Source of the DNA: Halichondria panicea
Taxonomy: Eukaryota; Porifera; Demospongiae; Suberitida; Halichondriidae
Reading direction: 5' to 3'
DNA length: 64,000 nucleotides
Assembly (NCBI RefSeq): GCF_963675165.1
Contig: NC_087380.1
Span: forward strand, 445,803-509,802
The notes beneath the pieces were generated by a model. It did not search any database. It worked only from the letters and a program-made list of their open reading frames with translations, and was not told where the DNA came from. This document shows positions 36,093 to 48,900 of the stretch, piece by piece; positions within the stretch are counted from its first letter, which is position 1, and each line of letters opens with the position of its first letter. The position numbers were made by a program, and so were the translations under genes.

Positions 36093-39000
36093 AGAATCTG
36101 GACAGTGGGGAGAGGGGTCATCCAGTGATTATTTCAGTGACTCCTGAGAACAAACTCAACAACAGATTTGGCAACATTGCTGTGTGTGAGTGTATATCCT
36201 GAGAGTTAGCACATATTAGTAGTTGTGTGTACACAGGCAGATGGAGGTCATAGCACTGTGTGTGTGTGTTCTCATATCTCATACTAATCACACCTATTCC
36301 TGCAGATGATGACAACCTCATTATCCTAGACCCCATCCCTGGACAAGAGGACTGTCAGAGTCACTACATTAATGCCTGCTATGTAGACGTGAGTGTGCTC
36401 TGTTTCGATGTTTTTATGTTGAGGCCTTTAGAGTTATGTATACATTGTACATCCGTGTCTAAGGACTTGTGTATACAATGAAACCTTAACTTTCATTTAC
36501 TATATATATTGTATGGCATCGTTTTTGCATTGTATGCAATATTGCATGGTATACCCCAGCTGGTGCTAGCTCATAACTATTTCTATTTCTATTCTCAGGG
36601 ATACAAAAAACCTAAAAAGTTCATAGCAACACAAGGTAAAGTCCTGGGTTACCAAGTGTGTACCATTACCTTATATGGGCATTGAGGTAGTCATTGGTTA
36701 CCTTGTTGTGTGCACAGTTGAAACTGTAACTGATCCGACTAGAAAAACATTTGCAAAAGTTGATATAGGATTGGCCGGGGGAAATAACAAAAAGCGTGGA
36801 AATTGGCGAGAGCATAACTCCAATCCGTTTGTGATGAAGCTCCCTACACAGGCACGTATAATTATATAGGCAGCCCATTAAATTTATACTAGTCAGCCTA
36901 TTATCTATCGTATAGCGGGTGAGGGTATTGCTTTGCATGAACCTCAAAAATGTATACCTATATATCACAAAAAGACTGCTATTACGTGAAAATACCCTCA
37001 AAATAATGAAAATAAATGGTAAAAGCGACGTATACATACATTATACACAAACATACATACATACACTCCACGTATAAGTCGCTAGTGTGAGGCTCACTTC
37101 ACTCGCCTAATAATGTCTTCTCCCTCCAGGACCACTGCCGCGAACTCTGGTGGACTTCTGGCGTCTCATGTGGCAGGAGAGACCACCCATAATAGTCATG
37201 CTCACCAACCTCGAGGAGAACAACAAGATCAAGTGTCAGCCATACTGGCCAGAGTCTGGGAAGAAGCAGTTTGGACCATTCACAGTTGCCATTACAGATC
37301 AGCAGATATTGGCTGACTACACCGTCAGGACACTGGAGGCTTCAGTGAGTTGCAATATCACAGCTTTATATAAGGGAATGGGATTATTATCATCCTCTCT
37401 TCCCCTGCCTCTAGTTGGATGGAGACCGCCGTGTGCTGAGAGTCAAGCTATTCCATTTCACTGCCTGGCCTGATCACGGTGTGCCTGACTATGCCACGCC
37501 CATTCTTGCATTCCATCGTCGGGTCCAGTCCCAACACAAGCCATCGAAAGGTCCTATTCTGATCCACTGCAGTGCTGGTGTGGGACGCACAGGCACTTAC
37601 ATTGCCATTGATAATGTCCTCGATCAGGTCTCAGTCGAAGGTCTCATCGATATTTCCGGCACCATTGTCAAATCTCGTAACCAGAGGATGAAGCTTGTAC
37701 AAACACAGGTGGGTATACATCACTCTAATGCTATTGCTTCCATCATTGCTGCCATTTTGATTCTACTGAGCATGCTCATTTCCCCTCTCCCTATAGGACC
37801 AATATGTGTTCATCCACGATGCTATCCTGGAGTCAGTGACGTGTGGAGACACTCAGATCAGTGCTGGAGATCTGCGCAGACAGATACAGAAGATGTTATC
37901 AGTGACCCCGGGAAAAACCATCTCAGAATTCCAATACCAGTTCCAAATTCTGGAACAAGTTACTCCAAATCCTAAAGAAGTTCGAAGTCCTATTGCTGTT
38001 AAGAATGCTGCCAGGAACAGGAACATGGACTACCTGCCACGTAAGGACTGCTGTTAACTGTGTACATTATATCCATTCACTGTTTCCCCAACAATAGCTG
38101 AGACCAGTCGTGTGATTCTGAAGGGAGAGCAACCTGACTACATTCATGCTGTGTTTGCTCATGTAAGTGTTCAACTACTAGAGTTCTTGACCTATTGTAC
38201 TCTCATGGTCCCCTCCCTCCCTCCAGGGCTACAAGCATCAGAAGGCATACATCATTGCCCAGAATCCACTGGACTCAACTGTGCGTAACTTCTGGAAGGT
38301 GATCTTTGAAAGGAAGTGTGCGGCTGTTGTGATGTTGACTCCACTCAGTGAGAATGGGCAGGTAAGAGATGGTCTCCATTAGAAGTCCTCCCTGTTGAGT
38401 GTGTGTGTGTGTGTGTGTAGGAGGGATGCTCCCAGTACTGGCCAGAGAGTGGCAATGTCACCTCCTTCGGTGAGTTCACCATCGATAACTTGGGGGCGGA
38501 AACCAACACTGGATTCGTTATGAGGCAACTGAGCGTCCTCAATGAAAATGTACGTCATGCATCTCTTTGTTGCCTTCAAACCTCTCTTCATTCCTTGTTG
38601 CCTCCATGCAGACCCAAAAGGCCCACCAAGTGATCCAGTTCCACATCACTAACTGGAAGAGCAGTGGAAAGTGTGAGAACCTCAAAACTGTAATTGACGT
38701 GAATGAGGAGGTTATAAAGGTTCAAAGGAGGACTGGAAACAAGGCAATTGTGGTCCACTGCAGGCGAGGATCTATTGTAATTATGTATCTAATAAATTGT
38801 ATTGTTTCCAGTGACACTGCGACCCGCTCTGGTATGTACTGCTCCATAGCTACTACCATTGACCGTTGCAAGACAGAGGGAGTGGTGGATGTGTTTCAGG
38901 TGGTCAAGGCTCTCAGGGTCCACAAGCCAGGGGCAGTACCCTCAGTCGTGAGTCATCTAGGAGGAGGATTGTAGAGCCAGACCTTGTCTATAGTATAGGG

Positions 39001-39271
39001 CCTGTACTAACACATACCATGCAGGAGTTCAAGGTTGTTTTCCTATGCATGGTTCTGTTTGCAATGTATTGTACAATCACAGTCAGTGTGTACGTAATTA
39101 TATAGGTGGGTGTATATAAAGCTTAACATGTGCAATGCAATTATATGCTCTTAGCTTGGGTATTAATGTGCCACTCCTCCTCACATGCAGGACAACTACA
39201 AGGATCTGTTTGATGCTACTCTGGTCTACTTGGACTCTTTTGACAACTATGCCAACTTCCAAGATATTTGA
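32678..39271 (+). CDS. Array RPTP copy 5: Ig-like, five sushi, Ig-like, TM, cytosolic Ig, PTP D1-D2
   Basis: Intact 1385-residue receptor phosphatase and last array member before SPEF2. Exons: 32678-32753, Ig-like 32844-33209, CCP 33310-33510, 33567-33755, 33812-34012, 34118-34333 and 34395-34583, Ig-like 34640-35005, 35053-35082, TM 35137-35266, 35320-35453, Ig 35509-35706 and 35801-36000, then 36095-36185, 36306-36388, 36599-36635, 37130-37344, 37415-37708, 37797-38040, 38098-38162, 38227-38361, 38421-38549, 38612-38763, 38812-38947 and 39191-39271. D1 is complete in WPD and [10 protein letters not shown], but the DYINA motif reads HYINA. The intron after 38763 starts with GC, and the D2 loop becomes [10 protein letters not shown]. 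Sushi module order differs from copies 2-4. Confidence 0.9.
36043..36091. repeat. CA microsatellite at an RPTP copy 5 acceptor
   Basis: About 24 CA units run directly into the TCAG acceptor of the exon at 36095. Copies 1-4 have shorter CA runs at the same place. Confidence 0.9.
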
Positions 39272-39477
39272 ACTATACTATAACTATGGAAGAACTTAGA
39301 ATTTTCGCAAAACCATAATTATATAATAATAATAATTATATAGAGCATTTTATTTTGTAAATGGATTTATAAGACAACTTTACGTTTCCAAATAACAAAT
39401 ATTATTAGCAGACATGAGTAATTGACATGTATAGTGTACAACATGCAGCATGGCATTATAATTATAAACTATAACAG

Positions 39478-39878
39478 TTAATCAGTTTCTGTGAGCATGC
39501 TGACTGGTCTCATGTAGGGATCCAATACCTGCAGGAAAAACACAAGCAGTTTCAACACATGCATAATCCACTATAAAAGACACCAAATTAATTTCCTATA
39601 CACAATCCAATGGGCCTAAAGCTAGCAGTACTGTACTCACAGGGAGATGGTAGGGGCTGATGGATGTGAGGTAGTCCCACACTCCCTCTCTGGCCAGTAG
39701 CTCTGCCAGGGCCACCTCATTGGGTTGGTCAGGGCTGACACTCACAAACAAGTTGAATAGATCACTCTGTATCAACAGTAGTCAGTGTGTAGTGTACAGT
39801 GTACAGCTAGTGTAAAACATACTAGGCACTTACAGTGGTGATTGGTGGTGCCTCCGGATAGCTGGCATGAGTCAGAGC

Positions 39879-39916
<38 letters not shown>

Positions 39917-42900
39917 AGGTTGTAATGACAACTTTTGTATGAATACACAATGGATACATTCCTAGAATAGCTTGAGAAAACTACTTTCTTGCTGTAACAT
40001 GCATTGCATCTCCTTCACCTTGTACAGATCCTCCAGTGATAAGGTGGCCTCCTCGCTAGAGGCCAGGTTAACTCCAGTCACTACACTGAGAGCCTTGAGT
40101 AGCCCTTGTCCGCCAGGGGAGGGGTCAGAGGACATGTAGAGGAGTAGAGAGGTCACCTCCAGACTATTCGTGGAGGGATCACTCAGTATTTCAAAGAATA
40201 CCTGTTTTGTGTGTGCATGTATGAAGAAACAGTTAAATGATGAAAATGCTACTCTATTGACATGGTGTGGTCCCACTGTGTACACTGTAGCTATAATTAT
40301 ATGGTGGTTGACTTATGTGTTTTCTCTAATACCGTTTCACTTTGCATTTCATTATAACCTGACCTGTTTCAGTCTGCTATCTCTTTCATCTCCTGATTCA
40401 TCGAGCCATGTACTAGTGCGGCCATATTCCTCGCGACTGATACGCCCACTCATTGTTGTCACCATGGAGACGAGCTGTTCGGCAGTGGGTATGGTCCAAG
40501 GCTGTGCTAGTGTGAGTAGCAGTCGTCTCCAGTCAACCATATCCCCCTCCACACCATACACACCCTCACACAAGCTCTCAAACTATAGTGGAGGGGGTGG
40601 GGTGAACACGTAAAGTTAGTACATTATGCCAAAATTTGTACATATAGGAAAGTGATGTCATTACCAGTACCAGTATAGGTTTTTAATTTTTGCAAAGTAA
40701 TCAACATTCACAAAACATTCTAGTAATACGATATCATTACCGGGAGCAGATTGCATAATTTTATTCTGATGTACATGTACCTGTTGCCTTGACAGTGTGG
40801 ACCACAGGTCTGGTAGGTTGCTCCTCTCAGCCAGACCCACTAGAGTGTCCACCAGTGTAGAGGCTAGTAGGTAGCCATCAGGAGATACACTAGCTAGCTG
40901 TGAGTGGAGGGCTAGCAGCTGTGAGGCTGTGAAGGTGTGAGGGTGTGTGGGCTCCGTGGGCGGTGGAGGGGAGGGTGGGGGTGTGGGGTAGCTCAGTACA
41001 CAACTCTGTGGAGTGTGTGATGTGTGGAGGGGGTGTGTGTGTGTGTGGAGGGGGCGTATGAATTTAAATACATGGCACATAATTATTAGAATGAGTAGCG
41101 TAACAGAACACTATACATAGCTAGCTACCTCCTTGATGTTGATGGAAGGTCCTGGTAGGACAATTTCTTTGAGTAGCTTCTCCTCATTCTCAATGGCCTG
41201 TCTCAATATCTCAGTCAGACTGGTTACACTGAAGGGGGGGGGTGAACACATTGCTGTAGGTTAAGGTACTGTAATGATCTCACCAAGCCACCTCTTGTTG
41301 GAACACCTCCACTAGCCATTCCTCCATCTCACCACTCAACACACATGCTGTCTCCTGCACGTTAGACACATCATATTAGACCCACTTATAGCCCACGCTG
41401 AAAATGGGACAATTTTTGCCAGAAATAATCACTGGGGACGTTTGCAACATAAGTTATGGCCTCTCAAGTTAGCTACAAAAACATGGCTGAGTGCAGATTG
41501 ACTGAGTATCATTGTAAAGCAAGTATCATTGTAAAGCAGGCAAATGAATGTTTGTTTGTTTTGATAATGAACATGAAACTACTCAAGATAGTGTGCTTGT
41601 GTGTGTTGACCCTGTACCAGATGGTTTTAGCATCAATTTTCAGTTTGTCTAGTTAACACTCTTTACCCATTCAATATTCTACCCTTCAATATTATAAGCT
41701 TACAAACCTTAATGCCTTTGATCTGCTCCAAGCACTTTAGCTTGATCAACTCCAGCCTCAGCTTCACACGACACTCTGTGTATACAGGCAATAGTAGATA
41801 CAACCCTCCACACACACACACAGCACAGCTATAACTCACCCTCTTGTTCCAGTGCTGCTTTGTGCTCCCTGTGCATGGGTACTGCTCTCAGTCTCTCAGC
41901 CACAACACTGGGACTCAGAGTAACGGCTGTATATAAGAGGAGTACAATGACATCACTAGCTAGTCACACTGACAGTGTATACCTTGGGGCTCTGGTGGCG
42001 GGTCAGGAGCTTTAGCCGCCTTGCCTTTCTTACCAGGAGCTGGACTCTACATAATTATAGAGAACAAGTATCTTGTATCTAAGCACACCATTGGAAAGAT
42101 AATTCTGAGAGCTATTGAATGCATTAATTAGTTTTAGATGGAAATTTGGAAAAAATTTACTGATAAATAAAACTGATGGGATTTCGACTTGCAATGTAAC
42201 GGGTACTGTACACACCTTTCCCTTGTTTCTCTTTCCCTTGGCACTCTTGTTATCCCTTGGTTCTGGAGGAGGTGGTTCCACTGGAGGGGCAGTCACTGGA
42301 GGTTTGCTGAGCTCAGCTATAACTGATTCCAATACCCGCATATCACGAGACATCTACAGAGGAATGAATATATCGTATAGCAGGTTATTTCATGATGGCA
42401 ATTTTGTGATTTTTCGTGTTGTAGAGCATCATACGGAAAAAAATTATTCTACCGCAATAAGTTCAGAGCTGTACGAATACTTAGAATACGAAATACACAT
42501 TTTTATACTACACTTACTGTTGTGAAGACGAAGGCTGTGGCACTGTTGTATGCATGGACCACTAGCTGTTGGTCTAGTTCCAGTCCGCTGATGTCCTCCA
42601 CTGGAGGGGGAGGAGTCGATGCTGCAGCTATGCCCCCTTTCTTCTTAGGAACTTTATCCTCTGTTGGCTCTGGTAGGAGTTGCCGTGGTAACAACGGAAC
42701 TCTGAGAGAGAATAATAATTAACCTAATTATTAAGAATTAACTGACATACTTTTGTTTTATGGTATCTCTCTTTGGAGACAGGACAGTGGTGGTGGAGGG
42801 TTCTTCCTCTGTTGTGCTGCTGCGTGTCTCCTTCATGTTGTTAGTGGAGGTGGTGTTGCTGGGTGGGGGGTCCTGTGGCTCCGTGGGGGGTAGCTGTGGG

Positions 42901-45900
42901 GGGTATCACGTGATATACACTAGGTGGGGGGGCTGTGTATTACCTCAATGAGTGAGAGTCTACCAGGATCAGGGAGCTTGGCAGGAACCTTGTCTGCAGC
43001 GGAGGGAATAATTAGTATGAATTTTTACAGCCTGTAACGTATTTGTGATATAAAAAGATAGTTATATAGAGGGTTATAACAAATGTATGTGATAGAGTAC
43101 CTTCCATGCCAGTGTAGTAGTCCTTGAGCAGTAGGGAGGTACTGTAGAACCTGTCCACCTCAGCCTGTGTGGGAGTCAAGCACACAGCAGGGTTATATGT
43201 GGACAGTGTACACTGTATTAACTGTAGCTACCTGTAGCAGTGAGATGTGGTGGTTAGTAATGATCCCAATATGGTCCTCCAGCCATTGGTCAGTGAGAAT
43301 ACGCTGCCTCTCCCCACTGGCACTATCACGACGATGATCAGATATATCCAATAGCTTCTCACACAAGTCCTGCATGCAAACAGCAGTATTCATCAGTAAT
43401 AGCAGACAGTATGATACTTACATCCACTCTCTTGTGAAGCTCTGCCTTCATGACCACTTCTCTACGGAGATGGAGAGGGAGGTCATTGTAGGAGCACTGC
43501 CACTGATTCACAAACTCTTGCTTAGTGTCAGGTCGACACAAGTACACCCGAAACTCAGTCCTATGATGTACATGTACATATAGGTAAATATAATAGAAAC
43601 ATGGAGTGAATAGATCCAACGTTGTGCATGTGGTAAAGATGGCATAAATTATATACGTATAACAAATTACTACATATTTTAGTTGTGAAATTGGACAATC
43701 CTCACTCAATTTAGGGGGAGTGAAATTAAGTAACCTCACAAAACTCGGATATAACTTGCTTCGGAACTAAACGCAAATCATTAGACAATGCCCCACCTCT
43801 TATCATAGAAGTAATGACAGACCGCCTCCCTCTCCGTCCTTAGCTCTTGAAACACTTCCTTGAGTGTGCGTAGATACACCTCCTCCAGCCCTGGCCACAA
43901 TTGAGCCAATCCGGTGGCTAGCTCTGGGTTGAGGGGACGATCACAATAGCTCCAGCCAGGGTCACCAGGCTCTATCAAAGACTGGGATTGTTTCGCATTT
44001 ATCTGGAGAACCAACAATGGGTAGTTAAAACAATCTCATGATTATATTATACAAGGTTCTGTAACCATGTTATCATAATTATTATGTTAGGCTATAAAAA
44101 ACAACAAATTTTTTGAATACGTACACACCATTGATGGTAGGCTACTACTGACCTGCATTAGTGGACTGTGGCAGCTTGAAGAGGTGGGCAATGTTAGACC
44201 TACAGGCGACATAATACTGGCTGAGGACGGTCTCCGGCTCTTCCTCAAGGGAGATGATTTGATGGGGGAGATTGCCCTCTTAGGAGGACTATTGCTCAGA
44301 AGGGTGGACGTGGAGCCACTCATCAAGCCTACGAGAGGGGGGGGGGTGGATTGTGTACTAACTATTGACATCTCTACTCACCACTGGCTTCTGAGGAAAG
44401 GCCAAGTTCCTTCACTGCTCTGGAGTGTTTTGCCTGCATAGGGGAGGGAAGGGATAATCAATCAATCAATCAAAGCAGTACACACAACCAACCTTATTGA
44501 TGCCCCCCTGAACTTTATCCCTCACTGCCTCATACACAGAGTCTGCAGTCAGTGGAAGTATACATACACTAACGTACAGACTACACACACAAACATCACT
44601 ATATATACCTATGTCCTTGTTTGCGTTGATGGTGACAATGCCTCCAAACTTGAGAATCCATCTCCTGAGCTGAGGCCATTCAGTGTCGAAGGTGAGCAGA
44701 CGATGATGAACCTGCTCCAGTCTATTACCACTCAGCTGCTCGCCTGGGGCTATGGGAGACATAGTTTGAATGTAGAGTCGGCTCTGTAACTAGAGTTCTG
44801 ATGGTTCAAATTCAACGATTTTATGATTTTCTGAAAGCTTAGAAAGAGCTCTTTCAGATGGTATGCTCAAATCTCATATTTGAAACGGGCCATAATTTCC
44901 CTTTCAAGAAAAAGATGGGGTTTATTTGTAAAAACAGGCCGAAAAATATATTTTCGATTTTAACAAATCATTTGAAAGACCTCTCTCTAAGCATTCAGAA
45001 AAGCATAAAAGGAACAATAATTATTGGGACAACAAACTAAAGTTATGGCTGTTCAAATATGAACGCTAGTATAAATACATATCTCACTTGTTTGACTGGC
45101 CCTCTGCAGAACCTTGTCAGTGGATATTTGGAGCTGTAGTATGAGGTCAGATACAGGGCCTGGATCACGAGAGAGGTCAGCATCTTGGGGGAGGAGTTTA
45201 AACTCTCTAGATACACTGAACGATAGAGTTTTCACACCCAAAATAGTGGCGATGAGTATCTGAGGGAGGAGGGATATAATGGGTGTATTGAATAGCTCTC
45301 ACTCACTATCATCTGGTTCATGGTGAGAGGGAAGTTGTCTAGGATAAAGGCACTACCATCTGGGAGACCCCTCATCTCAGTAGTGAGGATGTTGACAATG
45401 GTCTCATCATCCAGAGCCTCTCCATTGACTACAGCAGAGTGGGCCTTGTGCCCCAACTGACCCAGTCCTGACAACTGTATGGAGGGAGGGAATACACGCA
45501 CAGCCTTCAATACTGTACTACTAGGCACAGCCTTTATGAGAACTACGAATGCATCATGAAATTAGACACTCTGAACACAAATTATGCGGCTCCCAAAGAT
45601 AGCTATAGCTAATTAAACGACAAATATAGCTAATTAAACGGCAAAACTGTTACAGTACTAAATTGTTCAATGTTGATGTATCATAGCTACTGTATTAAGA
45701 GCATACTAACCTTGGAGACAAGGTCCTCCGATAGGTTTATCTCTGAACCCAGTCTAGGGCAGCTCTCTTCAGAGAGTGGAGCATCCATCGGTGGTGTGAC
45801 AGCCTCCACAGAGGTAGCTGGTGGTGGCGGTGTGGGATCCTCTGTATCCACAGACCCAGTGCTCAACTGACTCTCCAGTACACGCTTCTCTGAGAGGTAG

Positions 45901-48900
45901 GTACCCACGGCTTTAGTCACCAGGTCCTCAGGGTTCAGTACATGCAGCATGGGCAAGTCTGAAGGAAATGAACAAAAAAGTTATAAAATCACTGTAAAAA
46001 CGAAAGGCAGAAATACTTCTAATTCTGTGTAACTATAGAGTACATACAGAGCCCGCAAAGTCTGTACATGTACACTGTAGCTAGTGGTTGGCTTATATTT
46101 TCTCTAATATATGTACAGCTGTATTAAAGGTTTGCATTGCAAGTGGAGGTTGTGTATTCTAATACTCACCCTGTTCCAGCCTCCTGAGTATGGTGGACTT
46201 GCCAGCGAAGGGTCGTCCCATGATGGAGGCACGTAGTAAGAACTTTGGGTATGAGGGTGGAGAGGGTGGTGGTTTGGGAGGGTCCACCATGTCTAATAGA
46301 CGGTAGACAATGTGACAGAGGATGGAGTTGGGGGGACGAGGGAACAGGGCCGGAGCAGTGAAGTCCTCGGGAGGGGACCACGCATGGACAGCACTCTGTA
46401 CAGTGATGGTACAGTATGGATGTACATACATTTCAGCTACAGCTAGAGTACAAAGGTTAATGGTAGAGTTACATGTACAGGCATTCTACTGTGAAACAAA
46501 GACTTGTTGTACAGTACAGTACAGTACACACACCTTGTATTCGTTGAGGTCAGCTTCATCCAGGAGCTGATCATTGTTTCTCTTGAAATTAGAACTTGCA
46601 CTGCTGGCCATTGATTGGGCCAAGGGGTCAACGGGGTCAGAGGTGACACTGGGGTCATCATACGCTGACTTGCCTGCCACGAACAATGTCTTCCAATCCA
46701 CCACCAGTTTAGCAGGAACCAGTCTGGAGAGAGAGAGAGAGAGAGAGAGTTAGTTCCCAAACTGAAAGGGGATTTAGATTTAATTTAGCGTGAATATTTC
46801 GGCCACTTCTGATTCTAAAAACTTTGGCGCAGAGTAAAAAGAAAACAGTAAAACCACAACCTGTGATAATTATAATCATAATTATAATAGATAAACTAAA
46901 AGGTTTGAATATTTGCAAGTTTAGGCTGCGATTTTGCTGTTTTTTTAGCACTGCAATCCACTGTAGAGGGAGCTACAGGTACCTACCCTCTAGTGAGCTA
47001 CAGGTACCCACCCTCTAGTGAGCTACAGGTACCCACCCTCTAGTGAGCTACAGGTACCTACCCTCTAGTGAGCTACAGGTACCTACCCTCTAGTGAGCTA
47101 CAGGTACCTACCCTCTAGTGAGCTCTCTGTACTCTGCCACTTTAGAGGATAGATCCACCATTAAGAGTAGCATGTCCTGACACATCTTATAGTTCCTGTG
47201 ATAGTGTAGCTCTGCCTTGTTGGTCCTCAGCTGTTTGTACACACTCTGATGGTGCTTCAGCTTGTCAGCCCTCTCCTGCTCATCACAGGCAGCCAGCTCC
47301 TACACACATCAGACACACGTCCATTATTACATTGGTACTAACAGTATATTTCATAAGGGGTTGAATACGTGCACAGTGGCTAGAGTACATGTAATGGACT
47401 GTATTTGCAAACAAGAGTGGCTTTATAAATTTAAACTTAAAAAGGAGTATCCAACATAATATTACATGCAGTAAGAAGATTAGAGCCACTCACTTTCTCT
47501 CTATCCAGAGCTTGGTTGAACTCTGCCAGCCTCTCCTCCTCGTACTGCTGCTGTTGGTGGATACGGTTGTTACGAATCGTGTCCTTCTCTTTACGAATGG
47601 CCATGAGTTGAGTAGCTACCCGGCGCTCCTGCTGACACTGACGCATGAGTCTCTCCACCAGGAGCTTCTCACGACGAGCATTCTGGAGGGAGGAGACACA
47701 ATTACAAATAAATGAGATACCACTGAGTGTGTTTAGTACAGAATTATAGAATTATAAGTCAATTATTAGTCAAAAAATTCATCAAAATTAAGTCACATAG
47801 TGCATATCCAACACACACACTGACCTCTTGTTCTTGTAGAGCTTCCATCTGCTCCACTAGTACCTTCCTGCGACGCTTCTCCCTCTCCTATAGATGCAGG
47901 AATGTTGAGTGGCATACTCAAGTGTTGTGTATGGACGTACCTTTCTAGCTAGTTCATTATCCTGCACTCTCTGCCTGATCTGAGCCACATAGTCACTGGA
48001 GGGACCCTTCGTCTGTGAGGGAATAACAGTCAGCTAGTATAAGATAAAAATAACACGCTCTACCTTTGTCATAGCGGTCCCCTCTCCTATACTTCCAGTT
48101 GAGTATGGTCTTGTCTCCATGGGTTCACTGCGTAGGCTCAGTCCAGCCTCAAACCTATCTATACCGTCCCTAGTAGCCAGTGCTTCAGCTGCTTGTACCC
48201 TCACTGAGCGACCTGGTACCGAGCCAGTAGTCTTACTGCGTGTGGGGGATGGTTTGGAACCAGCTACTGAGTCAGTGGTATTGCAGCTGTGTGCGGGGGA
48301 CGCTTTGGAGGGGAAGAGTGGCTTCAGACGAGCATACATATGGGACTGACTCTCTCGAACCTCCCTCGACCTCTCCAGTGATTTTTGACACACCTCCCTA
48401 CGTTCCTGCTGAATTCTAAACAAGAGGAAGATATAATTAGTAGGTATAACAGTAGCCATTGCAACTATCTCACTTTGACTCTTCTTTCTTTTGTTCAGTC
48501 AGCAACTTTTCTTCGAATATTTTCTGCCGTTCTTGGAACTTTTGAATAAGCCCTTCAAAGTTGAGGTCCACTTGTCGTGGTGTCTGCTGCTTTAGTTTCT
48601 TCTGGAATATTCCGGTCTCTATTCTCTCTAGTTTGAGTTTCCCTGGAGGCCTCATTGACTGCAGTGACTGGACCTTGTTGTCCTGTGGGTAATGGTTAGT
48701 ACTGCACACACACTGATATAGTGATGATACCTTGATTCTGTTGAGTGCTACAAAGAGCTGGTACAATAGTCTAGTAGCTACACCAGGTCTCTCAGTCATG
48801 AGGTCTCGTGCCTGTGTGTGTGTGAGGGTGTGTGTGTGTGTGAAGGGGGTTAGATAAGGGGTAGTGATGGGGGGGGGGGGGACACCATGGTCCAAGGTTG

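Noticed and set aside
36906-37100. Possible MITE starting TATCGTATAGCGGGTGAGGG in a copy 5 intron
   Set aside because: The left end resembles the TIR, but I could not find a matching right end, so it is not listed as an element.
46979-47125. Possible CRISPR-like direct repeats
   Set aside because: Units are contiguous without spacers and the context is an animal gene; it is a minisatellite.
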